Of a DNA stretch of 27,004 bases, positions 7,665 to 14,967 are shown piece after piece. Positions within the stretch are counted from its first letter, which is position 1. Every line of letters begins with the position of its first letter. This DNA comes from Acidobacteriaceae bacterium. Lineage in GTDB: Bacteria; Acidobacteriota; Terriglobia; Terriglobales; Acidobacteriaceae. Location: positions 1-27,004 of the forward strand of contig JASIJX010000174.1 in the NCBI GenBank assembly GCA_030049955.1, written 5' to 3'. The notes under the pieces were generated by a model. The model did no database searches. It had not been told where the DNA came from and saw only the letters and a list, made by a program, of their open reading frames with translations. Both the position numbers and the translations under genes were made by a program.

Positions 7665-8819
7665 ATGTTAAACGACAAGAGCCTGGCACAGAAGGAAATC
7701 GATGCACTCTTTGAAGCCGCGCGGGCGCACAGCCAAGTCGGCGGCCTTCCGGGTGAGCGTCCGCACGACAGAGGACCGGACCGGACACAGGACAGCACAC
7801 GAGAGAAGGTGCGCGCCCTGCCCTTTAACTTTTCCTCCGCGGGGCAGATCTCGAACGAGCAGCTCAGGGCCATCAGCATGCTTAACGACCTGTTTGCCCG
7901 CAACCTGACGCATAACCTGGCCGCCTGGCTGCGCACTCGCTTCCATGTCAACCTGGTTTCGGCCGAACAGATCGCCTTCAACGATTTTCTACTGAGGATT
8001 CCCGAGATCTGCTACGTGGCTTCCGTGCGCCTGGAGCCGCTGGGTGCAGTCTCGGTGCTGCAGCTCGACCTTGGACTGGCCCCGCCGATCGTGGACCTCT
8101 TGCTTGGCGGCGAGGGCAGGGAGGGACCGCTGCGCGAGTTGACAGACATCGAGGAATCGATTCTCGCCAGCGTGGCCGAGATCATCTGTCGCGAGTTGAC
8201 CGTAGCCTGGCAGCCGGTGGGTCTGAACTTTATCTTTGAGCGCCGCCAGATGCAGACGCAGGTGGCCCGGACCATGGCTGTGACCGAAAAGACTCTCTGC
8301 CTGAGCTTCGAGATCCGTATGCCGCACAGCTCGGGGTTGCTGAATCTGGCCTTTCCGGCGGTCGTTGCCAATACCATATTGCGCCGGCTTACCGCCGACT
8401 GGGGCCGGCGACGCCGCCATGGCGACGAGGTCCGGGTGCGGATGATGGCTGCAGCGCGCCGTATCCGCTTCGGCGGATCGCTGCAACTGCCATCGGTCCG
8501 CGTGGCCGCCAGCGAACTTGAGAGCCTCGAGCCGGGGATGCTGCTGCGGCTCAATCTTGCAGCCAACGCTCTGCCGGTTCTGCGCGTGGGCGGACAGGCC
8601 TTGCACCGTGCCCGTGCCATCCGCCAGGGCCCGCACCGAGCCGCCCGGCTGGAAGAACGGATCGTCGATAAGGCGGCGCCCCTCGAGCGACTTCTGGGGC
8701 GGGCAACCGAGGGTCTGGCGGTGGAAAGGCCCTCGCCCGATGGGCCAACCGCTCAAGCTCATCTTCACACCCATCACCAATCCGATCAACGATCTCATTC
8801 CGCGGAGGCCGGTCGATGA
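7665..8819 (+). CDS. fliM: Flagellar motor switch protein FliM
   Basis: FliM is the C-ring subunit that binds CheY-P and sets rotation direction. The protein is 384 aa. The N-terminal CheY-binding segment is present (SLAQKEIDALFEAA, residues 6-19), followed by a linker. The CheC-like middle domain runs about 50-250, with FNFSSAGQISNEQLRAIS, the FliG-contact motif LLLGGEGREGP and LTDIEESILASVAEIICREL. The C-terminal SpoA domain (about 270-325) reads LPSVRVAASELESLEPGMLL. The last 50 residues are polar and His/Gln-rich and look unconserved. The start ATG 7665 has GGGGAA upstream. The stop overlaps the start of the next gene (ATGA), so switch subunits are co-translated. Confidence 0.94.
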   Translation: MLNDKSLAQKEIDALFEAARAHSQVGGLPGERPHDRGPDRTQDSTREKVRALPFNFSSAGQISNEQLRAISMLNDLFARNLTHNLAAWLRTRFHVNLVSAEQIAFNDFLLRIPEICYVASVRLEPLGAVSVLQLDLGLAPPIVDLLLGGEGREGPLRELTDIEESILASVAEIICRELTVAWQPVGLNFIFERRQMQTQVARTMAVTEKTLCLSFEIRMPHSSGLLNLAFPAVVANTILRRLTADWGRRRRHGDEVRVRMMAAARRIRFGGSLQLPSVRVAASELESLEPGMLLRLNLAANALPVLRVGGQALHRARAIRQGPHRAARLEERIVDKAAPLERLLGRATEGLAVERPSPDGPTAQAHLHTHHQSDQRSHSAEAGR

Positions 8820-9742
8820 AGTTTCAGGATTTCTGGATTGAGGCCGCCAGAGGACTGTTCAGGCAGGCCGTGGCTGGCGCGCCCGAGCTCGCCGAACTGC
8901 CGGACAATGCAGCCCGGGCAGCTCGGCTGCTTGCAGACGGCGGTCCGGCGTACGCCGCCGCACTGGGTGGCGAACTGGCCGGCAGCTTTACCGTGTTGCT
9001 TGATCCGGCGCTCGTGCAAACGCCGCTGCTCGGCGAAGGCGTCGACCAGAAGGCGGCCTGGGGTGAACTGCTCCGCGAGATCGTGGGGGCCGCGGCCGGA
9101 GAACTCGCAGCTCAAACCGGCGCGAAGTGCCGGATCGAGCATTTTGCCGAGTTGGGCTCAAAAGAAGGTTCCAATCCTGCGGCGGCGATAGAGGCGAGCG
9201 GGGTTTCACGGGCTTTCGAGCTTCGATCGGGCGGCCGTGTCTGGCAGGTGGCGGTCGTCGATGCAGTTGTGGATGCAGTTCTGGATGAGGTGCGGGCGCT
9301 GTCCGCGCGTTCCAGCTTGGGCGAAGGGGAAACTCCGCGGACGGCAACTGAGGCGCTTGGCGCTGAACGAGATACTAACCGGAATACTGCCCGGGAAGCC
9401 GGCCGGGACCCTGATCTGCGATTTAATCCGTCTCTTGATCGGAATCTTGATCGGACTCCTGGCCAAGAGCCCGCCCCGGGTTTCGATCTGTTGCTCGATG
9501 TTGAACTTGAGGCCTCGCTGCGTTTCGGCTCGAAAGAGATGTCTCTGGCCGAGATCCTCGAGCTTGGTCCCGGGGACATGGTCCAGTTGGACCGGCATGT
9601 GGCCGATCCTGTGGATCTGGTGGTGGGAGACAAAATCGTGGCCCGGGGCGAGGTGGTTCTGGTCAACGGCAATTTCGGGCTTCGCGTGACCGAAGTTGCA
9701 GCGCCGCGCAAGCGGCTGGAGAGCATACGATGCCTCTTTTGA
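8816..9742 (+). CDS. fliN: FliN with N-terminal CheC-like domain (FliY-like architecture)
   Basis: A protein of 308 aa, much longer than a classic FliN of about 130 aa. Residues 227-294 are a textbook FliN SpoA domain: LDVELEASLRFGSKEMSLAE, GPGDMVQLDR, VDLVVGDKIVARGEVVLVNG, FGLRVTEV. Residues 1-155 look like a CheC/CheX-type alpha/beta domain (GSFTVLLDPAL, WGELLREIVGAAAGELA). In active CheC or FliY that helix carries E-x-x-N; here Glu88 is followed by Gly91, so phosphatase activity is doubtful. Residues about 165-222 form an Arg/Asn/Asp-rich linker with short internal repeats. The combination parallels FliY of Bacillus and Thermotoga. The gene overlaps fliM by 4 bp and the next gene by 13 bp. 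The SpoA call is very secure; the N-domain call is by fold-like pattern only. Confidence 0.88.
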   Translation: MKFQDFWIEAARGLFRQAVAGAPELAELPDNAARAARLLADGGPAYAAALGGELAGSFTVLLDPALVQTPLLGEGVDQKAAWGELLREIVGAAAGELAAQTGAKCRIEHFAELGSKEGSNPAAAIEASGVSRAFELRSGGRVWQVAVVDAVVDAVLDEVRALSARSSLGEGETPRTATEALGAERDTNRNTAREAGRDPDLRFNPSLDRNLDRTPGQEPAPGFDLLLDVELEASLRFGSKEMSLAEILELGPGDMVQLDRHVADPVDLVVGDKIVARGEVVLVNGNFGLRVTEVAAPRKRLESIRCLF

Positions 9743-10713
9743 ACCGGCCCTTGAACCTGTCTTCAAACCTGTCCCGCCCGGCCGCCGAGCCGGAGATAGA
9801 AGTTGTGCATTCGACCAGCCCAATCATCCGTCAGAGCCCGAACATCTCCCCTCCCGCAAGCGTTTCCGGGCGCCGGGCGGGTTTTCTGCCTATCTGCGCG
9901 AATGCCAGCTGCGGGGCTGGCTGGCTGCGCCTGTGGAGGAGCCGGTCTACGCCAGTCTTCGAAAGCGGCTGGTCGTGCTCGGCTGAATGCACGCGCGCGC
10001 TCGTCGCGGCAGCGCTCCAGCGGGAGAGGGATGGCCGCGGCGCGGGCGCGCCCCGTGCTGCGGGGCTCGAGTCGCACCGGCACCGCATCCCGCTCGGTCT
10101 TGCGATGCTCGAGCAGGGCTGGATTACCTCCGAACAGCTGCGCCGGGCCTTGGCCGCACAGAAAGTAGCCGGCCAGGGCCGGTTGGGCGTATGGCTGCGC
10201 GGCCAGGGTGTGGATGAATCGCTGATCACGCGGGCTCTCGGGCTGCAGTGGAGCTGCCCGGTGCTGACGGTCGACCCCGTCGAGGTTCTCGGATTGACGG
10301 CCCTGATTCCCCGGCTTTTTGTCGACGCCTTTGGCGCCTTGCCGTTGCGCGTGGCCGCCGACCGGATTCTTTATCTCGGCTTTGAAGACCGGCTGGATCC
10401 GGGGCTGGCGCTGGCGCTGGAGCGTATCACAGGACTGCGCGTTGAAAGCGGTCTGGTGGACGAATCGCGATTCCGAATGGCGCATGGGCGGGCGCTCGAT
10501 GGCGCCTACCCGTCGGCAGAGCTCGTGGAAGCGAGCTCGGAGATGGCTCTCGCTACCGTTTTTGCCCGCAGGATCGAGCGGACGCGGCCGGTGGACGCGC
10601 GGCTGGTGCGAGTCCACGATTGCCTGTGGCTGCGCATGTGGCTCAGGCCGCAGCCGGGCGCGGTGCCGGCGCTCGCGGAGGTAACTGACGTGATCGCCTC
10701 GCTCGGGCACTGA
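9730..10713 (+). CDS. Stand-alone MshEN-domain protein with a four-cysteine N-terminal module (possible c-di-GMP receptor)
   Basis: A protein of 327 aa with no ATPase domain. Residues 121-173 match the tandem nucleotide-binding motif of MshEN (GspE/PilB N-terminal) domains. The first copy is PLGLAMLEQGWITSEQLRRA ending LAAQ (121-144), and the second is RLGVWLRGQGVDESLITRAL ending GLQ (151-173). The first Arg of copy one is Pro. The rest of the GspE-N fold follows: LIPRLFVDAFGALPLRVAAD, LYLGFEDRLDPGLALALERI. Residues 51-90 hold Cys56, Cys61, Cys83 and Cys87 around GWLRLWRSRSTPVFESGW, which suggests a small zinc-binding knuckle. MshEN domains bind c-di-GMP in MshE and PilB relatives; binding here is inferred. 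The start overlaps the fliN end by 13 bp and cheY follows, so it is part of the motility operon. Confidence 0.75.
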   Translation: MPLLNRPLNLSSNLSRPAAEPEIEVVHSTSPIIRQSPNISPPASVSGRRAGFLPICANASCGAGWLRLWRSRSTPVFESGWSCSAECTRALVAAALQRERDGRGAGAPRAAGLESHRHRIPLGLAMLEQGWITSEQLRRALAAQKVAGQGRLGVWLRGQGVDESLITRALGLQWSCPVLTVDPVEVLGLTALIPRLFVDAFGALPLRVAADRILYLGFEDRLDPGLALALERITGLRVESGLVDESRFRMAHGRALDGAYPSAELVEASSEMALATVFARRIERTRPVDARLVRVHDCLWLRMWLRPQPGAVPALAEVTDVIASLGH

Positions 10714-10771
10714 AGCTGCTGCGGGCAGGTGCCGGGTGGAAATGCAGCCAGCCTTGCGGCATGTTTTTATT

Positions 10772-10805
10772 CCCGTTTTCAAACCCGGCCTCATGCCCGT
10801 TTTCA
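10772..10805. repeat. Direct repeat CCCGTTTTCA upstream of cheY
   Basis: CCCGTTTTCA occurs at 10772-10781 and again at 10796-10805, 24 bp apart, in the 141-bp gap before cheY. The second copy runs into the candidate sigma-28 -35 element. It could be a regulator-binding pair; no protein is implied by the sequence. Confidence 0.5.
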
Positions 10806-10830
10806 TGTTTGGACTGAGGCAGGCCGATAT
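10803..10830 (+). promoter_or_regulatory. Candidate sigma-28 (FliA) promoter for cheY
   Basis: TCATGTTT (10803-10810), a 12-bp spacer, then GCCGATAT (10823-10830). Against the known enteric FliA consensus TAAAGTTT-N11-GCCGATAA this scores 6/8 and 7/8. It lies 24 bp before the cheY ATG. The fit of the -10 is strong; the -35 and spacer are acceptable. Confidence 0.5.
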
Positions 10831-10854
10831 CAGGAACAAAGGGGAGCAGCAGGG

Positions 10855-11238
10855 ATGCAACCGATTCGCGCGCTGATCGTTGATGACTCTTCGGTGATGC
10901 GGAAGATTGTGGAGCGGGCGCTGCGCCAGGCGGGGCTGGAGCTGGGTACCCTGCACGAGGCGGCGAACGGTATCGAAGGGCTGGAGCTGCTGAAGTCCGA
11001 AAAGGTGGACCTGATCGTCTCTGACATCAACATGCCATCGATGGACGGGCTCGAGTTTCTGCGCCGGCTTCGTGCCGAAAAACTTGCGGCTGGCGTGCCG
11101 GTGGTGATGATCACCACAGAATCGAGCGAGGAGCACGTGCGGCAGGCGATCCAGGCGGGCGCGCAGGGCTATATTCGCAAGCCGTTTACGGCCGAGCAGG
11201 TGAAGGAGCGAATTCTGCCGCTCGTGGGAGCTTTCTGA
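10855..11238 (+). CDS. cheY: Chemotaxis response regulator CheY
   Basis: A single receiver domain of 127 aa, which when phosphorylated by CheA binds FliM and alters flagellar rotation. The acidic pair Asp10-Asp11 (LIVDDSSVMRK), the phospho-acceptor Asp57 (IVSDINMPSMDG), Thr87 (VVMITTES) and Lys109 (YIRKPFTAEQ) are all present, so the active site is complete. ATG 10855 follows GGGGAG at 10840-10845. The frame stays open upstream to 10729, but that stretch is not receiver-like and contains the candidate promoter, so it was left out. The neighbouring gene encodes a likely CheY-P phosphatase. It could serve another CheA-dependent pathway, but the location inside the flagellar cluster favours motor control. 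Confidence 0.93.
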   Translation: MQPIRALIVDDSSVMRKIVERALRQAGLELGTLHEAANGIEGLELLKSEKVDLIVSDINMPSMDGLEFLRRLRAEKLAAGVPVVMITTESSEEHVRQAIQAGAQGYIRKPFTAEQVKERILPLVGAF

Positions 11239-11384
11239 GCTGGATGGGCCGAGGAACGATGGATCAGGGCATGGACCTTAAACCATCAACTTTGAACCTC
11301 CGACCAGAAGCCGGGGTCCAGGAACTGTTTTCATCAAATCCGGCTGCGCGGCACGGATGCGGCATGATGAAAGGGCAATTGATC

Positions 11385-11891
11385 ATGACGGTTTCGAAGG
11401 TTTCGCTGCGGGAGTCAGTGGCGAGGGTCGCTGACCCCAGGCAGCTCGATGTGAGCGTCCAGGAGGTCTTCGAAACCATGCTGGACTGGCCCTGCCGCCG
11501 CGGGCCGGTTCCATCGCAGGACGGTGGTTTGACGCCGTCAAAGTCGGTGACAGCGGTGGTCGGTTTTGGTGGGCTGCTTAGCGGCGCGTGCATTTTCCGG
11601 GTGAGCGCTACGGCGGCCTTGAAGATGGCGGCGCGGCTGACGGGTGCCGAGATTGCGGATGTCGATGCGACGGTGCAGGACGCGATCGGCGAGATCTGCA
11701 ATATGCTGGCTGGCTCCTGGAAGAGCAGGTTCCCGGAGCTTGGGGTCCAATGCGGACTCTCGGTTCCCGCCGTCATAGCGGGCAGCGACTATAAGCTGCG
11801 CATCCAGTCGCCGAAGTTCGAACTGCGCCATGCTTACATTGCCGGCGACACCGGCTTTGAGGTAACCATCGTCTGCGACAGTCTGCAGTAG
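11385..11891 (+). CDS. cheX: CheX/CheC-like CheY-P phosphatase
   Basis: A protein of 168 aa from ATG 11385. The phosphatase signature of the CheC/CheX/FliY family is visible on one helix: DAIGEICNMLAGSWKS, with Glu103 and Asn106 as the E-x-x-N catalytic pair. SVTAVVGFGGLLSGACIFRV and AGDTGFEVTIVCDS fit the surrounding beta-strands of a CheX domain. CheX-type proteins hydrolyse the Asp-phosphate of CheY and so end the signal. The frame is open back to ATG 11244, 6 bp after cheY; the added 47 residues look unconserved, and the true start may be 11244, 11259, 11364 or 11385. AAAGGG at 11370-11375 weakly supports 11385. CheX versus CheC naming is less sure than the family. Confidence 0.82.
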   Translation: MTVSKVSLRESVARVADPRQLDVSVQEVFETMLDWPCRRGPVPSQDGGLTPSKSVTAVVGFGGLLSGACIFRVSATAALKMAARLTGAEIADVDATVQDAIGEICNMLAGSWKSRFPELGVQCGLSVPAVIAGSDYKLRIQSPKFELRHAYIAGDTGFEVTIVCDSLQ

Positions 11892-11993
11892 AGCGGAGTT
11901 AGCGGCGCTTGCGCGTGTTAGCGGAGTTAGATAGAAGCAAAGACCTGCGTTTTCTAACTTCGCTAATACCTCTAACTCCGCTGGCACCGCTCT
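11890..11993. repeat. Long imperfect inverted repeat between cheX and flgF
   Basis: The left arm (11890-11930) begins AGAGCGGAGTTAG and repeats GCGGAGTTAG at 11893-11902 and 11921-11930. The right arm (11954-11993) contains CTAACTTCGC (11954-11963) and CTAACTCCGC (11972-11981) and ends CCGCTCT. The arms can pair imperfectly over about 40 bp around a 23-base loop. The left arm starts at the cheX stop codon, so it may act as a terminator or mRNA-processing structure, or be a dispersed repeat. No T tract follows. The rest of the 186-bp gap up to flgF shows only its ribosome-binding site, GAGGAGCT at 12062-12069. Confidence 0.7.
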
Positions 11994-12077
11994 TTCCTAA
12001 TTTCCTCTAACCCTTACCGTCCTCCCTTGGTACAGCATCTGCAGGGTTCCTTATGCACGCACGAGGAGCTCCTTCGC

Positions 12078-12827
12078 ATGGACAGTGGTTATTACGCGGC
12101 GATGGCCGGGCTCGTGGCGCGGACCCAGGCACTCGACACTGCGGCCTCGAATCTGGCCAACGCGCAGACTCCCGGCTATCGTGCCGAGCGCGAGTATTTT
12201 CGCTCGGTTCTGTTAGGACCGGATGGCACGGGCTCGCCACTGGACTCGCAGCTTGGCGAAACGGTGAACAGCTACGGCCTGCTCGGCGGTGATCGGCTGA
12301 GCATGGCGCAGGGATCGCTGCAGCAGACTGGCAATCCCCTCGATCTGGCCATCGTAGGGCAAGGCTTTTTTCTCGTCCAGACAGCGAACGGCCCGCGCTA
12401 CACCCGCGACGGCAGCTTTCATCGCGCGCAGAACGGGCATCTGGTGACGGCCGCCGGCGAGCCGGTGCTCTCATCTGCTGGACAGCCCATCGCCATTCCT
12501 CCGGGCGAAGTGACGGTGGGCACCGACGGTTCGATCTCGGTAGCCGGGGGCGTCGCGGCCACGGTGGGGATCTTCGACTTTCCTCCGGGCACGCAGCTAA
12601 CGCCGGAGGGAGCCAACCGCTACATCGCTCCGGCAGGCGTGAAGGCAACGCAGGCCAAAGGAGCCTCGGTCAAGCAGGGGGCCATTGAAGCAGCCAATCA
12701 GGATGTAGTGCGGGGTTCGCTCGATCTGGTGGTGATGCAGCGCGAGTTCGAGATGATGCAGCGGGCGCTGAGTGTCTTCCACAACGACTTCAACAAGTTT
12801 GCCACCGAGGACCTGCCGAAGGTGTAG
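12078..12827 (+). CDS. flgF: Flagellar proximal rod protein FlgF
   Basis: A rod protein of 249 aa exported by the flagellar type III system. The N-terminal D0 motif reads LDTAASNLANAQTPGYRAER, the shared signature of rod, hook and junction proteins. The middle has NPLDLAIVGQGFFLVQT and GPRYTRDGSFHRAQNGHLVT, the FlgF/FlgG D1 pattern. The C-terminal helix is GSLDLVVMQREFEMMQRALS. ATG 12078 follows GAGGAGCT at 12062-12069. FlgF is preferred over FlgG because it is shorter, starts MDSGYYAAMAGL, and is followed by an unmistakable flgG. The alternative is a flgG paralogue. Confidence 0.9.
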   Translation: MDSGYYAAMAGLVARTQALDTAASNLANAQTPGYRAEREYFRSVLLGPDGTGSPLDSQLGETVNSYGLLGGDRLSMAQGSLQQTGNPLDLAIVGQGFFLVQTANGPRYTRDGSFHRAQNGHLVTAAGEPVLSSAGQPIAIPPGEVTVGTDGSISVAGGVAATVGIFDFPPGTQLTPEGANRYIAPAGVKATQAKGASVKQGAIEAANQDVVRGSLDLVVMQREFEMMQRALSVFHNDFNKFATEDLPKV

Positions 12828-12886
12828 GGACTAGGGACGAGGAAAGAACAGATCAGCTGATCACTGACTACTGAAAGGAAACCGAG

Positions 12887-13675
12887 ATGATTCGAGCCTT
12901 ATATACCGCGGCAAGCGGCATGAGCGCGCAGCAGTTGAACCTCGATACGATCGCTAACAACCTTGCCAACTCGTCGACGACGGGCTTCCGGCAGCTTCGG
13001 CTGCAGTTCCAAGACATGGTTTACCAGAACCTGGTGACGCCGGGCGCGGCCCAGAGCCAGAACACCGTGTCGGCCGGGTTGCAGATCGGCCTGGGAACGA
13101 AGTCGGCTGCCACCGAGGTGATCAACACCCAGGGCGCACTGAACGAGACCGACAACCCGATGGACCTAGCCATTCAGGGTTCGGGATTTTTTCAGGTGCA
13201 GCGGCCGGATGGAACGATTGCCTACACCCGGGCCGGCCAGTTCCAGCTCAATAACCAGGGAACGATGGTGACTACGGATGGCGATCCGCTGATCCCGACC
13301 ATCACCATTCCGCCCAATGCTACCGCGGTGACGATTACCCAGTACGGGGTGGTGAACGCGACTCTTCCCGGCCAGCAGAACCCTACGCAGCTCGGGCAGA
13401 TCCAGCTTGCAACCTTTCCCAACCCCGGTGGCCTGCAACTGATGGGGAGCAATCTCCTGCAGGCAACCCTCAATTCCGGCGACCCGGTGCTCGGCAACCC
13501 CGGCGGCACCGAGGGGTTGGGAACGCTGCAGCAGGGGTATCTGGAAAATTCAAACGTGGACGTGGTGACTGAGTTCGTGCAGATGGTGCTGGCCCAGCGG
13601 GCCTACGAGTCGAACTCCAAGGTGATCAAGGCCGCAGACGATATGTATTCGCAGGTCAATAACATGACGCACTGA
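12887..13675 (+). CDS. flgG: Flagellar distal rod protein FlgG
   Basis: The distal rod subunit, 262 aa, normal FlgG length. The protein starts MIRALYTAASGMSAQQLNLD, followed by TIANNLANSSTTGFRQLRLQ, the classic FlgG N-terminus. The core has NPMDLAIQGSGFFQVQRPDG and AYTRAGQFQLNNQG. The C-terminus reads LENSNVDVVTEFVQMVLAQR and then AYESNSKVIKAADDMYSQVN, also canonical. The ATG is preceded by AAAGGAAA. A perfect palindrome, GATCAGCTGATC, lies at 12851-12862 in the 59-bp gap from flgF. Confidence 0.97.
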   Translation: MIRALYTAASGMSAQQLNLDTIANNLANSSTTGFRQLRLQFQDMVYQNLVTPGAAQSQNTVSAGLQIGLGTKSAATEVINTQGALNETDNPMDLAIQGSGFFQVQRPDGTIAYTRAGQFQLNNQGTMVTTDGDPLIPTITIPPNATAVTITQYGVVNATLPGQQNPTQLGQIQLATFPNPGGLQLMGSNLLQATLNSGDPVLGNPGGTEGLGTLQQGYLENSNVDVVTEFVQMVLAQRAYESNSKVIKAADDMYSQVNNMTH

Positions 13676-13716
13676 TTCTGAAGTGAAGATTTAACGGCTG
13701 AAAAGCGGCGAATCGG

Positions 13717-14184
13717 ATGGGGATGCTGAGAAAAGCAATCGCGGCGGGGATAGTGGCGGCAGGCCTGGCTGCGGTGGCTGGCGCGTCTGCTGCAGTCCAA
13801 TCGATTGCGCATCCGAATGTTGTCCGCGAGATTGGCGACCCGTCGACGGGTGATCGCTGGCTCCTCGAGCCGAATCCGGCTGAGCCTGGCGGTCCCGGAC
13901 GTCTGGTGCGGGTTGCAGCCGGAGAGAACGTGCCGCAGCAGGCGGCCACTGATCAGGGCCGCAGCAAAAAGGCCTCGCCGCGCGTAATCCGTGCCGGCGA
14001 CCGGGTGGTTGTGGAGGAGCATACGGCGGTGATGGACGCCGAGCTTGAGGGAGTTGCGCTGATCGGGGCGTGCGCTGGGGCGCGATTGCGGGTGCGGCTG
14101 AAGATTGGCGGCAAGGTGGTGAGCGCGGTGGCTCTGGGGCCGGGGCGCGTGGAGCTTGGCACGGAAACGGGAGGCTGGCGATGA
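13717..14184 (+). CDS. flgA: Flagellar P-ring chaperone FlgA
   Basis: FlgA is a periplasmic chaperone for assembly of the FlgI P-ring. The protein is 155 aa, shorter than the enteric form of about 219. Residues 1-26 form a signal peptide (positively charged start, Ala/Gly/Val-rich core, AGASA near the cleavage site). The C-terminal SAF-like domain reads PRVIRAGDRVVVEEHTAVMD, then ALIGACAGARLRVRLKIGGK and VVSAVALGPGRVEL. Only this C-terminal half is well recognised; the middle is poorly conserved. ATG 13723 is an alternative start. The gene overlaps flgH by 4 bp (ATGA) and lies directly ahead of flgH-flgI, whose product it serves. Confidence 0.82.
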   Translation: MGMLRKAIAAGIVAAGLAAVAGASAAVQSIAHPNVVREIGDPSTGDRWLLEPNPAEPGGPGRLVRVAAGENVPQQAATDQGRSKKASPRVIRAGDRVVVEEHTAVMDAELEGVALIGACAGARLRVRLKIGGKVVSAVALGPGRVELGTETGGWR

Positions 14185-14900
14185 AGCGATTCCTGGCTGG
14201 AGCTGTCGCGGCGGCATTGCTGCTGGCAATGGCGGGTCCGCTGGCGGCCAAAAAGCTGTTGCCGTCTCCTGTGGCCAAGGCTACGCCGCCGGAGACGGCG
14301 CTCAAGAGCTATATCGCGCGGGTGCGGGCGCAGCAGGCGGCCGAGGTGAGGACGCCGGGCTCGCTCTGGTCTCCTTCAGGACAGCTGGTGCGGCTGGGCA
14401 CGGATGTGAAGGCATTTCGCATTCATGACGTGGTGATGATTGTGGTGAGCGAAAGCCTGACCGCTTCGACCGACGGGCAGGTAAAGAACTCGCGGGCTTC
14501 GAGCGCGAACTCCGGGCTGACGGCGCTGTTTGGCGCGCTCAAGGCAGGCAATAATCTGCAAAACCTGCTGGGGGCAAGCGCCTCGTCGGGGCTGACGGCG
14601 CAGGGGCAGAGCACGACGGACTCGAGCCTGACTACGACCTTCGGGGCCGAGGTGGTGGACGTGCTGCCCAACGGCATGCTGGTGGTGCAGGCCACGCGGC
14701 AGTTGACGTTTTCTCAGCAGACGCAGTTGATCGAGCTGCGCGGCCTGGTGCGGCCCGAGGACGTGAGCGCGCAGAACCAGGTGCAGTCGACGGCAATGAC
14801 TGACCTCGAGCTTGAAGTAACGGGTAAAGGAATTGTGAACGACTCGACCTACCGGCAGAACCCGGTGGTGCGATGGTTGCAGAAGCTGCTGGTGTTCTGA
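14181..14900 (+). CDS. flgH: Flagellar L-ring protein FlgH, without lipobox
   Basis: FlgH forms the outer-membrane L-ring of the basal body. The protein is 239 aa. Family blocks include GSLWSPSGQLVRLGTDVKAF, then DVVMIVVSESLTASTDGQVK, TTTFGAEVVDVLPNGMLVVQ and LIELRGLVRPEDVSAQNQVQ. The N-terminus is a signal peptide (FLAGAVAAALLLAMAGPLAA), but unlike enteric FlgH there is no lipobox Cys; the protein contains no cysteine at all. It is therefore predicted to be cut by signal peptidase I and not lipidated. ATG 14181 overlaps the flgA stop. The frame is open upstream to 14070 but that part overlaps flgA. Confidence 0.94.
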   Translation: MKRFLAGAVAAALLLAMAGPLAAKKLLPSPVAKATPPETALKSYIARVRAQQAAEVRTPGSLWSPSGQLVRLGTDVKAFRIHDVVMIVVSESLTASTDGQVKNSRASSANSGLTALFGALKAGNNLQNLLGASASSGLTAQGQSTTDSSLTTTFGAEVVDVLPNGMLVVQATRQLTFSQQTQLIELRGLVRPEDVSAQNQVQSTAMTDLELEVTGKGIVNDSTYRQNPVVRWLQKLLVF

Positions 14901-14967
14901 AGACAGAGAGCAGAGGAGCAAGGTCACGAGAGGGCAAGAAGTCAGGGATCCGGGGTTAGGAGTATCG

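Noticed and set aside
10729..10854. N-terminal extension of cheY by 42 codons
   Set aside because: Not receiver-like; it contains the candidate sigma-28 promoter, and ATG 10855 has its own Shine-Dalgarno and a normal CheY N-terminus.
9763..11136. 457-codon open frame on the minus strand
   Set aside because: It lies antisense to the MshEN gene and cheY, has no recognisable domain and is rich in His, Gln, Arg and Pro, as expected of shadow frames in GC-rich DNA.
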